From positions 1,778,137-1,842,136 of the forward strand of contig CM022668.1 in the NCBI GenBank assembly GCA_012295275.1: a stretch of DNA of 64,000 nt, given 5' to 3'. Made by a program: the position numbers and the translations under genes. The stretch comes from Chrysomallon squamiferum. Lineage: Eukaryota > Mollusca > Gastropoda > Neomphalida > Peltospiridae. Under the pieces are notes generated by a model that worked only from the letters and a program-made list of their open reading frames with translations, had not been told where the DNA came from and searched no databases. Below, one piece after another: positions 45,600-64,000 of the stretch (position 1 is the first letter of the stretch; each line of letters begins with the position of its first letter).

Positions 45600-46740
45600 T
45601 ACCATGTTTTAGAGCAAATATGTGTGGATATAAATGTGTGTATATGTTTATATTTTTCTGTGTATCACTGAATATGTTTTTTGTGTGTGTATGTGTATGT
45701 TTATATATGTATGCCTGTTTGTTTCGTTTATCTGTATTTCACTGTATATATTTTGTGTGTGTATCTGTGTGTTTATGTATGTACGTCGGTATGTTTTTAT
45801 ATCTGTATAATCACTGTATATGTTTTTTGTGTGTATATGTTATGTATCTACGTCTGTATGTTTTTCTATCTGTATCTGTATAATCACTGTATATGTTTTG
45901 TGTGTGTATGTTTATGTATCTACAGTTGTATGTTTTGTATATCTGTGTGTCACTGTATATGTTTTGTTTGTGTATGTGTATGTTTATGTATCTATGGTTG
46001 TATGTTTTGTATATCTGTGTATCACTGTATATGTTTTGTTTGTGTACGTGTATGTTTATGTATCTATGGTTGTATGTTTTGTATATCTGTATATCTGTGT
46101 GTATCATGTATCTGGTATATGTTTTGTTTCTGTGTTTGTATATGTTTTGTTTGTGTATGTTTATGTTTATGTATCTACGTTTGTATGTTTTGTATATCTG
46201 TGTATCACTGTATATGTTTTGTTTGTGTTTGTGTATGTTTATGTATCTACGTCTGTATATTTTGTATATCTGTGTGTCACTGTATATGTTTTTTTGTGTA
46301 TGTGTATGTTTTGTATATCTGTTTATGTATCTGTTTCTGTGTATGTTTTGTAAATTTTGTATATCTGTGTCACTGTATATGTTTTTTTTGTTTGTGTTTT
46401 TATGTATCTATGGTTGTATGTTTATATCTGTATCTACGTCTGTATTGTTTTGTATATCTATGGTTGTATGTTTTTGTATATCTGTGTATCACTGTATATG
46501 TTTTGTTTGTGTATGTTTATGTATCTACACTCTGTTTGTGTGTGTGTATGTTTTCTACAGTTGTATATATCTGTGTATCACTGTATATGTTTTGTTTGTG
46601 TGTGTGTATGTGTATGTTTATGTATCTATGGTTGTATGTTTTGTATATCTGTGTATCACTGTATATGTTTTGTTTGTGTATGTGTATGTTTATGTATCTA
46701 TGGTTGTATGTTTTGTATATCTGTGTATCACTGTAGCGCT
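45600..46740 (+). repeat. 72-bp T/G-rich minisatellite
   Basis: Units of about 72 bp with TCACTGTATATGTTTTGTTT, TGTTTATGTATCTATGGTTG and TATGTTTTGTATATCTGTGT. Three plus-strand frames stay open for up to 351 codons (Tyr/Val/Cys-rich). This is expected of a period divisible by three and a T/G-rich strand; it is not a gene. Confidence 0.93.
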
Positions 46741-46989
46741 GTGATAGATATAGATCAGTCAACAGATCTGTTTCTGTCACGTCTGTTTGGTTTCTCTCCT
46801 CCAAGGATTAAACCGATTTGTAACATGATGTCCACCGTGTGATACGTGAATATATCACACGTCTACTTATACACTAATTTAACGTATAATGACGTACATG
46901 TTTAATTAATTATACAGTATATTTAGAAGATAATATCTAAATATGAAATTTGATAAGTTTCTAAAATGTGGTTTGAGAAAATGTGATAA

Positions 46990-47029
46990 TAGGGTTTGCT
47001 GCTTGAGTAAATATGCATAGTATGTGTGT

Positions 47030-47066
<37 letters not shown>

Positions 47067-48560
47067 TTCTGCTTTTCTTAGTGTGTAGTTTATCTCAAAC
47101 TGTTTCTAGCATGTATATCAGTTCTGTCGGTAGGTGTGTGTCAGTATATTTATGTGTTTGTACGTCTGTATGTATGTATGATTATCTCTGTGTGAAGATA
47201 TGACTCTGTTTATATCCGTGAGAGCATATCTATGTACGAGTATGTGCATAAGTATTTGTCTGCTTACAGGTGTGCGGGAATAAGTCTGTGATTAAGTTTA
47301 TGTCTGTGTTAATATGCTGTGCTTGAATGTATCTGAGTGAGTATATTTTTGTGTATGTCTGTGTTGAGTGTGTCTGTATATGAGTATATCTGCATGAGCC
47401 TATATCTCTGTGTGAGTATATCTACTGTGTGAGTATATCTATGTATGACTGTTTTGTGTGTTTGTAAATCCGTGTGTGTTTGTGTTTGTCATGAATGAAT
47501 GCATATGTATGTAAGTTTGTCTGTGTACATATGTGTATCTAAGAGAATGTCTTTGTAAATGTTTGTGTATGAGAGTAACTCTATATGTAAGAATGTCTTT
47601 GTAAATGCCTGTATATGAGAGTAACTCTATATGTAAGAATGTATTTGTAAATGCCTGTATATGAGAGTAACTCTATATGTAAGAATGTCTTTGTAAATGC
47701 CTGTATATGCCTGTATATGAGAGAATATGTATGTAAGAATGTAAATGTTTGTGTATGAGAGAGTAACTCTATATGTAAGAATGTCTTTGTAAATGCTGTA
47801 TATGTAACTCTATATGAATGTCTTTGTAAATGCCTGTATGAATGTGTAAATGTAACTCTATATGTAAGAATGTCTTTGTAAATGCCTGTATATGAGAGTA
47901 ACTCTATATGTAAGAATGTCTTTGTAAATGCCTGTATATGAGAGTAACTCTATATGTAAGAATGTATTTGTAAATGCCTGTATATGAGAGTAACTCTATA
48001 TGTAAGAATGTCTTTGTAAATGCCTGTATATGAGAGTAACTCTATATGTAAGAATGTCTTTGTAAATGCCTATATGTAAGAATGTCTTTGTAAATGTTTG
48101 TATAGAGTAACTGAGAATGTAACTGTATATGATAGTAACTCTATATGTAAGAATGTCTTTGTAAATGCCTGTATATGAGAGTAACTCTATATGTAAGAAT
48201 GTCTTTGTAAATGCCTGTATATGAGAGTAACTCTATATGTAAGAATGTCTTTGTAAATGCCTGTATATGTGAGAATGTCTTTGTAAATGCCTGTGTATGA
48301 GAGTAACTCTATATGTAAGAATGTCTTTGTAAATGCCTGTATATGAGAGTAACTCTATATGTAAGAATGTCTTTGTAAATGCCTGTATATGAGAGTAACT
48401 CTATATGTAAGAATGTCTTTGTAAATGCCTGTGTATGAGAGTAACTCTATATGTAAGAATGTCTTTGTAAATGCCTGTATATGAGAGTAACTCTATATGT
48501 AAGAATGTATTTGTAAATGTTTGTGTATGAGAGTAACTCTATATGTAAGAATGTCTTTGT
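46990..48560 (+). repeat. GT-rich tract and 46-bp minisatellite
   Basis: GT-rich imperfect repeats (46990-47540) lead into about twenty units of 46 bp: GTAACTCTATATGTAAGAAT, GTCTTTGTAAATGCCTGTAT, ATGAGA. Units are nearly identical, with occasional partial ones. Confidence 0.96.
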
Positions 48561-51500
48561 GCAAGCAAATCTCTGGGTGAATTTATCTTCCATTATCCAG
48601 TATTTGTGTGTTATTTTTAAATGTAAGGTTACAGACTCTAAGACAAAACTCTTTAAGTGTAAAAGCTCAAACAAAGCTGTTTTTCTGCACAGATCGGGTT
48701 TGTGACAAATCGATATTTATGAAGAAATAATGTGAAACTGGCAGTGAGTTATTTCGTCTATCGACTTACCGAGAGACGGAAACGATTTAATCGGCAGAAG
48801 TCTGGAAAGAGAAACACATGATGAATACACATCACTTCGCAAAACCATCAACCACTGTAACTGTCTTTAATTACACGCTTTTTTTTTTACAAATTGTCTA
48901 CAAAAAACATGTTTTTTCCTTCCTTCTTATTACTTTTCTTAATCCCAGCAAATCTTTGTCTCTCTCTTTTTTCATTCTTTTTTTCATTTTTATTTATGAT
49001 CATTATTATTTTCTTATTTCATGATATAGTGTTTAAAGCTGCATGTCTAATCTTCGCATTTATCTAATAATTTTCTTAAAGTGTTCGTGACTGAGTACAT
49101 ATTATATTTTATTTCTGTAAGATCATATTTCAATAATAGACTACTAAGTATCTTAAAGAATGCATGTCTAAATGCCTATATTTTATTTCTGTAAGACGTA
49201 TTTCAGTAACAATGAAGAATGATAAAATGTCAAATGGATTTGATATCTCTTTACTGACATAAACTGGTTTGTGATTGTTATTGTAGTTGTTGCTGATGAC
49301 GATGATTATAATGTTGTGGGTGGTAATATATTTGATATGTGCTTATTGTCTGGAATTTCTATCACAACAAAGTAATTTATGAAATAAATGGCATGTACTA
49401 GTGGACTGAAAAATCTAATAAAGAAAAGTGAATATGTTGATGTTTACTGAAGGAAAAGAATATTCACATAGAATAAAATGTACGGCAAAATATCACAGCT
49501 ATAACAATACAAATGCTTTACAGCACGAAATGACGTCAGTATAATAGAAATGTCACTTTCGTAATACAGAGTATGATCAACTGATAAAAATATCAGATCT
49601 ATCAATTTAGAATGATATGAGAATAATATGAAATTTTGTGCTACACCTCACAATCAAATCAATACGATGTTGATAATAGGACATCTTACAATAATATCGT
49701 ATAATATATAATACATAATAAAATATCGTTCATATGTCAAAAATGCATTAAAAATATATAAATCTGTTAAATTTTCATAGAAAGACAAATCAGATAACCC
49801 AATATTTTAATGTATAAGAACAAGAGCAGAGTTATGTCCCTTCCAACTATGTCATCTAATATAATCTTAAAATGTATATTTGAAAGTAACTTTTGTAAAC
49901 AAAGTGAAGAGAACTCGTGTGTTTGTTTGAAGGTTGGTTAGCTTCATTGTCTGTTTCTTTATTGTTGTTGTTGATTTTGTTGTTTTAATGGGGGTTTTTT
50001 TTTCTAATTCAATCTTGGTTAATCTTTCTTGTAACTTTCTTGTGACAATGATGATAATGGTATTAACAGAAGAGGATGATTATAATGATGATAACACGAA
50101 CGATAGCGATATTAATGATCTGGTATATAAACATTTTAAAAATATTATTTATCTTACAAATTTAACAAAACTGAATTTACTTCAATATATATACATTTAG
50201 CATATATTTAATACTAGTTTTTTTTTTTTTTTTTTTTCTAAAACTGAATATTTAGTATCTTGTAACAGATGTATATTAATATAAACATTTTATGGATATG
50301 TATGTATGTACGTTTGTGTATATACACACACACACACATATATATTTACAAACATTATATACATGTACATGCACACATTTATCTTATAATAAAACATTTT
50401 TAATACATGTATAACATAAACATATGAAAAACACATTACGGTATTCATCATATTGTAGTCATCATGTCAAACATACCATAACATTGAATCTCCTAGATTC
50501 AAACTGAAATTTTCACTATGTAATTATTCAAATGCTTCATATAGAAAAGGTACCTTTTATGACGTTATTTGTATCAGTACTGAAAGATTATTTAAATCGA
50601 ACAAATGATAACAAATGTCACATAACAAATAAGCAACGAAATTAATTGCATTAAATATCTACAAAATTAAATTAAAGGAACAGCTAATGAATGACGTCAC
50701 AACCATCTAATATTATGACTCACATATACACCATTGATTAATTATGTCACTATAACATTAACCTACTTCTGGTTGTTTTTATAACTCAAAGAAAATACAA
50801 AAAAACGTGCGTTTTACAAACGAAACTTTATTTACGAATAACTGAAATAACAAACACTTTAAAACAAACTAAATTGGAAGTTTGCTTCATGATTTTAATT
50901 TTTTTTAAATAATAATAATAAATTCATGTGTGCACAATTAAAAGGATAGCTGATTATGCCCTATGAAGAATGCTTAATTCAACATTTATTGCATTCTGCT
51001 GTATTCGCATACTAAACGCTTAAACATTTAAATAAGCAATAATTATACAAATTAAAGTAGAAGTATAAATAACAATATAATAATGTTAAAACATTATCAC
51101 AATATTCATAAAAATAAAACTTTATTTAACATTGATTAATGATATAATGTTTCTATGACAACACTGAGCATAATGATAACGTGATTAATAATGTAATGTT
51201 TTTATGGCAATATATACTAGTGAAATATATATATATATATAAAAAATGTAATTAAAACAATCTGACAGGTTCTCGAGATCTGCTGGAATCTGTTACTTGC
51301 AGTGTGGTTATTTCAGACGTGTTTTACTTGGTTTCCCTGCTGTAACGGGACAGCTGATCTCTGCCGATAGCTTGGAATGGATGAGAAAAGTAATCGGATA
51401 ACCTCTTTTGTGAACACAGGAATCTCAGGCCAATATTATTACAGATTTTTCAGTTCAGTTGTTTATTGACTCAGACAATAAGTTTCAAGTAATTTAAAAA

Positions 51501-52569
51501 ACAACTTGTACAGCACACAAGCTTACAACTGTTTTCTCGTTTATCTAATCAGCCACAAACACATTTTGTTGTGTCCTTTGTTATTCTTTTTTGTTGTCTA
51601 TTTTGTTCCTTTTTTCGTCTGTTATCTTTATTATTATTATTATTATTATTAGTCTTTTACATTTCTATATAAGAAAAAAAAAAAGTCATAAATAAAAACT
51701 TAGCCTCAATGTATTTTCACATACTGTTGTTTTCTTGTTTTTCGTTTTTTTTTTTTTTTTTATTATTTATCTTTTATTTCTGACTTTTCTTTTATATTTC
51801 ACTTTTTTTGTTATCAATACCATTTGAAAGTACACAGCAACAGAATTATACAAATTTATCCAATTTATTTTAGTAATTTAACAAAGTCATGAAAACAATA
51901 TAATGATACCAATAACTAAAATACTGACATCATGTTCAAACATCAGTTTATTAGTATGTGCTCTTGGTGTGAACTTATACATTGAGCTCAGTTTGAACTA
52001 AACTTGTTTTCAGTTGAAAAGGATACTTATAGCTACAGTTTACTTTATGACATCAGAATACATTCAGTTGATATAGATACTACATTTTCTGTATAAAAAG
52101 AACCATTTCAGTTTATGTGGAGTAAGAAAACTTCAGATTTAATTATCAAGTGATTCGGTTAAGTTGAACACTGTTAAATTATGTTTATAGTCACAACACT
52201 GATACCACTTAACACAGATGAATAAGATGTCAGATAAAAGAATATTAGCGTTAACAGTTTGTAAGTTTAGCTGATGTAAACACAGTTCACCCTCAGCTGA
52301 TGTCACCCCTACAACGACGACAAAAAAAAAAATCAATAAATCAATAAACAATAAATAAATAACAAACGTAAGACAGACTGATAGATAAAGCAATAAATAA
52401 TTTAAATAATAACAATAACAATAATAATAATAAAAATACAAAATCAACAATACTACTACTACTACTACTACTAATATTGCTACTGCTACTACTACTACTA
52501 CTAATAATAATAATAATAGCAGTAATAAGAAAGAAAGAAAAGTGTATGACTCAAATGATGATTTACCAC

Positions 52570-52627
<58 letters not shown>

Positions 52628-53408
52628 AGAAAGAAAGAAAAAAGAAAAGTGTGTGACTCAGTGAAGGTTTGCCAGACAATGTGTCAACACGACGTGTTTT
52701 ACTGCGTTGCTTTGTTGTTGACATGTTTCTGCCGGACTTGAAACAGTGAAGGAACATTTTGTTGGATTCTGTCAGAAGTGTATAAGACATGAGTGAAGAC
52801 TGTAACAAAACGACGTTCTTGTTTAAAGTACTTGCAACACAAAGCGAATCACGATTAAAGTTTTGCTGATACTAGTCGTGGCCAGGTCAAAGCAATCTCG
52901 GCAATGTTCGTGAAAAAGCGAGATTCTCGTGAGCAAAGAAATATAAACTAAGGTGTAAACAACACCAAAGTTTCGTCAGTGAAGATCAGTAAAAAAAATT
53001 GCTGAGTAAAGAGTACTAGATTTTCCTGAGTGAAGATGCTAGATTTTCCTGAGTGAAGATAACTAGATTTTACTGAGTAATGATGCAAGATTATTTATTA
53101 TTATATATATATTTTTTTTAGCTAAAATTACCAGGTTTTTGTACTAAAATAGCACACATTTTCGAAAGTAATTAAAATCAATTTACTTTTTTTCGGGTAA
53201 AGATCTAATCGTATTGAATAAGCAATTTCTTATGGGTAGGAAAGTTCAGATTAGAGAAAGCCTAACTTGTTGGTTAAATTCGTGAGTAGTTAGAGAAAAT
53301 ACAATTAGAATTCAGATTTCATTTACCGAAAACAAAAACACATAACCTACAACAGATATGCAACAGTGTGTAAAAATAATGACGTCATAAGCTGGGTTTC
53401 CCGAGAAA
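48561..53408. other. intergenic AT-rich region 3' of GPCR2
   Basis: No exon is recognised. It contains T-runs (48880-49010, 50218-50237), TA/CA repeats (50310-50345), ACT/AAT tracts (52450-52530, 52570-52625) and imperfect repeats of CTAGATTTTCCTGAGTGAAGAT (53015-53080). The frames at 49934-50200 and 52139-52450 have no support. Confidence 0.55.
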
Positions 53409-59516
<6,108 letters not shown>

Positions 59517-59733
59517 TACAAGCTAGTTTTATCCACCTTCCTTCTTTTCTTTCTTTTTTCTTTTCTTTTTTTTCTTCTGTTTTACAAGATCATCGTCAAA
59601 TCTGAAATAAACAAAGAGATCAAAAATGACTTCACACAAATCTCATATTTGTGTTATTTTGTCATGTTAAATCTCTAAACAAAACCATAATTCTAAAATA
59701 AATCTCTTGGTTAAAATATATTGTTTATCTGAA

Positions 59734-59771
<38 letters not shown>

Positions 59772-60042
59772 TCCATATGGTTTTTACATTTATTATATAT
59801 TTGTATATTGGTCCAAACATAACTGTTGTGTACATGAACATATTCAAATGTAGAAAGTAAAAGTTATATCAAAATTATGAGTAAGCAAACGACAGAGAGT
59901 GCAGGAGAGAGAAAGAGAAAAGAAAGAGAAAGAAAAGAGTGAACGTAAGAGACAGACACTGTGACACAGATAAAAAGAGAGAGAGAAGACAGAAATAGGG
60001 AAAGAAAGAAAAGAGAAAGAGAAAAATAAGACAGAGACAGAA

Positions 60043-60116
<74 letters not shown>

Positions 60117-60960
60117 AATTGGAATGGATGGAGGCAGAGAGTCTGATAAAACCCATCAGAGACGTGTAGGAAGTTTTAATCTGTGCTAATTCCAACCTTT
60201 CCAGTAGCAGTTAAACAATTTTTAGAGTTTGGAGTGAACCAAACCGCCAATCAGTGAGAGACACATAAAGACGTGAGCTGGCGGCTTGCAAAACACTCTA
60301 ATCAGGCTGCTTTGTCTAATTTTACCAGATTTTTATCTTCCTCCATTGTTCACACGACCCACGACTCAAGAGGAAATCGCTCCTTCGGCGATTCATTCTT
60401 ACTTGTTACTTATTGGCCGCGTTTACTGTTGGGCGTCAGAATGCTTTCAGTTCATTGTTCTTTTTCTTTATTCTTTTTTCTTCGGTTTCTATTTTTTTTT
60501 TTTTCCTTTGAATGAGACAAGTGAGTTCAAGTATGAATAACAATAAGCTATAATACTAATAAATTTAGTACTTTTATTAGTAAGTACGCTAATTTCACTA
60601 ACACTTGAAGTCATTTAAATTGGTTCTGTTTTTGATTCGTGTTCTAATTGCAGTAACAATAAACTATTGTATTTTATTATTATTGTTGTTGTTGATGTAA
60701 TTGTAGTTGTTGCTGTTGTTCTCGTCGTCGTCTGCCAACGTCGCTAGATTATATTAAAAAGTCAATTTAGTAGGTGAATATTTGTACGGAGTCAAATTTT
60801 TTAGCATGGCTCGTCATAAAATTATCATCAATTACTTCATCATAATTTTTTGATGTTCCTATGTGTAGCTAATATGACTGGGTATGTTTTGTTTGTTTTT
60901 AATTACGTACGTATATAATATATATATATATATATATATACTGAGGAATGCATTTTAGGA
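59517..60960. other. 5' flank of GPCR2
   Basis: A TTTCTTTTC-rich block (59535-59580) lies directly upstream of the start, probably 5' UTR or first intron. Also seen are TCTG/TCTA repeats (59738-59775), GA-rich DNA with (GA)n at 60043-60113 and (TA)n at 60918-60940. No promoter element could be supported. Confidence 0.55.
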
Positions 60961-60989
60961 TTTGAATATTCATTATTATGTACGTCTAA

Positions 60990-61146
60990 TTAGACTGCAC
61001 ATAGACAATATTCCGGAACACACTGGCGCAGGAGGACAAAGTCCAACCTTGACTTCACAAACCCCGACAGATGCCGCTGACAAGAATTGAACGTATGGCA
61101 CCCGCTGCGCAGCTGTGAAGGCGGACGTCGTTACTGTTCGGCCATC
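60990..61146 (-). mobile_element. tRNA-derived SINE-like element
   Basis: A GC-richer island in AT-rich DNA. On the minus strand from 61146 it reads GATGGCCGAACAGTAACG, close to the tRNA-Leu/Ser A box TGGCCGAGnGGTnAAGG. A GTCCGCC...GCGCAGCGGG stem-like region follows, then CGTTCAATTCT (61093-61083), a diverged B box. A body of about 90 bases follows. It is too diverged for a functional tRNA. Confidence 0.55.
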
Positions 61147-61860
61147 AAAACAACCTTGTAAATATTGATGTGTATACACACATACGTACGTACATATATA
61201 TATGTATGTATGTACGTTCGTACATATACATGCTTGTATGTATGTATGCATGCATGCATGGACGTATGTATGTATGTATGTATGTATGTATGTATGTATA
61301 CTGATGTTTTTGGTAATGTTTGGTTTCGTATTTGGTAGAACAGATGGATTACAGCTGGCTATGTCTTGTTTTTCAGAGCTAAAACATCTGAAAACCAGAC
61401 ATATAATTACCATCAGCTTATTTTAATTACAAGACTTGTTTTTAACAAGAATCCATTTCGTTCTTTGACTCGCCAGCAGTGACCACTTGCATGTGATTTA
61501 TTATGAACACAATGACCAACCACTGACCTGTGTCCTTGAAGATGGCTAATCAAAGACGTCATGGGGAAACGTCACGGTATCGGTTTAACTAATATGCGCA
61601 GTTTCGTCGCCAGGCAAGACAATTGATCCGGCGACACGTTTTGTCTGAGGTTAGCGGCCAGCAGGAATCCAGCTCACGTTGTTTTTGTTGTTGAAATAAA
61701 GCCAGATAATTATCATCACCTGCAAATCCTCGTCTAATCTCTGCTGTTTATAGTAACACGTTCTCAACTCTCCAGTTTAGTTTTGTTCCAACACGCGGGT
61801 TAGTGTACGACAACACTAATCACTGGATTGAAGAGAACAAGTACGTACAGTTTCAAAACG
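61147..61860. other. non-coding, GTAT repeats then complex sequence
   Basis: GTAT/TGCA simple repeat at 61185-61300. The rest is more complex, with no recognised frame. Confidence 0.45.
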
Positions 61861-61864
61861 CGAT

Positions 61865-62660
61865 TTAACTGCATATTTAAAAATACAGATCAAAATATAT
61901 TAAGCTGAATGTTTACGTTTACGTATAAAAATATAGATTAAAATAGATTAAGCTGAATGTTTACATACACGTATTAACTATAGTTCAAAATAGATTAAAC
62001 TTAATGTTTATATATACGTATAAAAACATTAAAATAGATTAAACTGAATATTTACATATACGTATACAAAAAATAAAAAAAAACAGACTAAAACAGATTA
62101 AGATAAATATTTTTCATATACGTATAAAAATACAGATTAAAATAGATTAAACTGAATGTTTATATATAGGTATAAAAACAGATTAAAATGGATTAATTTT
62201 AATATTTACAAATACGTATAAAACATAAGATAGCTTAAACTGAATATTTACATTATGTGTATAAAAATAGATTATAATAGAATAAACTGAATATTTACAT
62301 AAACGTATAAAATACAGTTTAAAGTAGATTGAACTGAATATTCACATAAACGTATAAAATACAGTTTAAAGTAGATTAGAGAAGATTAAAATGAACATTT
62401 ACGTAACAGTATTAAATACAGATTAAAATAGACTAAAGGAGATTAAAGTGAATATATATATATAGAGAGATAGATAGATATATAGATAGGTATAGGTATA
62501 CACACGTATTTATGCATTTTAACTTTGTTATTATATATCTGTGATACATTCTTCTCTGTACTGTAATCCTATATTTTATGAAAACAAAGTCATTCTCATT
62601 GTCATTGTATAAAATAAAGATTAAAAAAGATTAAAGTAGATTAAAGTGAATATTTAAATA
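61865..62660 (+). repeat. degenerate minisatellite (AGATTAAACTGAATATTTAC)
   Basis: About fourteen imperfect units of roughly 45-55 bp with AAAATAGATTAAACTGAATA and TTTACATATACGTATAAAAA. They are interrupted at 62456-62620 by GATA repeats and unique sequence, and resume on both sides of the (GT)n tract up to about 62890. Confidence 0.88.
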
Positions 62661-62686
62661 TGAATGCTGTGTGTGTGTATATGTGT

Positions 62687-62830
<144 letters not shown>

Positions 62831-62979
62831 CAGATTAAAATAGGTTAAACTAGATTAAAATGAATATTTACAAATACGGATAAAATACAGATTTAGCTAT
62901 GCTCCTCATATAATCAACCCGGAGATAATTAACAACCACATATTGACAAGAATTTGACATTTCTATCATTGTTTTCTAC

Positions 62980-63540
62980 TAATGTTATTTTCTACTGCTA
63001 TTATTTTCTATCATTATTTTTTCTACTTTTATCATTTTATTGCTATTATTATTTTCTACATTTATTATTTTTATAATTTATTATTTTCTACTATTATTAT
63101 TTTTTTATTATTGCTATTTTTACTTCTATTATTATTTTCTATATTTATTATTTTTATTACTATTATTTTCTACTGTTATTATTTTCTACTATTATTTTTT
63201 ATTATTGTTATTTTTACTTCTATTATTATTTTCTATATTTATTATTTTTATTACTATTATTTTCTACTGTTATTATTTTCTACTATTATTTTTTATTATT
63301 GTTATTTTTACTTCCATTATTATTTTCTATATTTATTATTTTTATTCCTATTATTTTCTATAATTATTTTTTAATTATTGTTATTTTTACTTCTATTATT
63401 ATTTTCTATATTTATTATTTTTATTACTATTATTTTCTACTGTTATTATTTTCTACTATTATTTTTTATTATTGTTACTTTTACTTCTATTATTATTTTC
63501 TATATTTATTATTTTTATTACTACTTATCTTCTACTGATA
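62980..63540 (+). repeat. 94-bp T/A-rich minisatellite
   Basis: Units of about 94 bp (one of 79) built from ATTGTTATTTTTACTTCTAT and TATTATTTTCTACTGTTATT. It gives overlapping Phe/Ile/Tyr-rich frames that are not genes. Confidence 0.92.
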
Positions 63541-63875
63541 TCTTCGAATTCTATTATATTTTTATTACTGTTCTCTAACGGAGAGCTGATTGCAGTGAGT
63601 TGCTGAAACTCGTGTACGTTCTAACAGGCTGTGCACTGAACTCGGCTGTGGGCGAGAGTTTACTAAATTAATTTATCTCCAAAAGTTAATCCGTCACTGC
63701 TGGAAGCCGTTCTCATTTTTTAAATGTCAGTTAGTCTAAGAGGAGAAAACTTTCATCACACTTTCAGATCAGGAATTCTTGACAAGTCTACTTTGTTTAA
63801 AACTGGATAATGTTTCCAAAATAGCGCTCTTATTCACCAGAAAATGAGTATTTGTCGCTTCCTTCCTGTTTTTTC

Positions 63876-63907
<32 letters not shown>

Positions 63908-64000
63908 GTCCTCTGTCTTTTGTCTCTATTACATTTTGTGACGAATGTACTCAGATTTGAAATCTTTTCTAGAAGAGAGAAATTGCGATCTGATATATTA
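63541..64000. other. non-coding right flank
   Basis: No repeat or coding signal is recognised beyond short T-runs. Confidence 0.5.

Noticed and set aside
45681-46744. Long Tyr/Val/Cys-rich open frames of up to 351 codons
   Set aside because: They are translations of a T/G-rich 72-bp tandem repeat, open in three frames at once, with no domain or splice support.
52139-52450. 103-codon minus-strand frame
   Set aside because: The N-terminal half is repeat translation and the rest has no family signature.

Overview
The window is eukaryotic nuclear DNA, almost certainly from a lophotrochozoan and most likely a mollusc. It is AT-rich and packed with microsatellites and minisatellites. Its genes are split by introns with GT/AG borders, and two of them are vasopressin/oxytocin (conopressin/cephalotocin)-type receptors of the kind found in molluscs and annelids. 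The species cannot be named from the sequence.

Left third (about 1.8-28.8 kb): two convergent paralogous genes for single-pass membrane proteins built on the GON domain, the C-terminal domain of GON-1/ADAMTS9/ADAMTS20. No metalloprotease domain is visible. Gene A (+, 1831-8786, 5' end outside the window or unseen) reads GON-GON-TM-cytoplasmic tail of nine 29-residue repeats. Gene B (-, 28750-15773, 5' end unseen) reads TSP1-GON-GON-TSP1 x5-TM-short tail. Each GON domain uses three exons with phase-0 internal introns and a 142-nt third exon. Whole domains are bordered by phase-1 introns, and TM exons leave in phase 2. These phases let every listed exon be joined in frame. Downstream of gene A lie a second repeat-bearing terminal exon (10776-11394), a possible second TM exon and a possible third short terminal exon (12724-12778). 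This suggests duplicated or alternative cytoplasmic tails.

Middle (28.8-38 kb): mainly non-coding DNA with a 45-bp minisatellite, plus one orphan cysteine-rich terminal-type exon on the minus strand (about 31.1-31.3 kb).

Right part (38-59.5 kb): two paralogous vasopressin-like receptor genes, tail to tail. GPCR1 (+, 38065-40645, 409 aa) and GPCR2 (-, 59516-53409, 421 aa) are each split once, by a phase-1 intron between TM6 and TM7. The 12.8 kb between them is minisatellite and simple repeat (72-bp and 46-bp units) with tRNA-like SINE debris. From 59.5 to 64 kb only a SINE-like element and repeats are seen.

Mobile DNA: a decayed LINE reverse transcriptase (about 340-1040), a 1.16-kb element with terminal inverted repeats (13645-14802), a retroposed-looking fragment in a gene A intron (6361-6960), and tRNA-like elements at 54.3-54.6 and 61.1 kb. 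A recurring theme is minisatellites that have grown from exon borders. In gene A both splice junctions of one intron have been tandemly copied.
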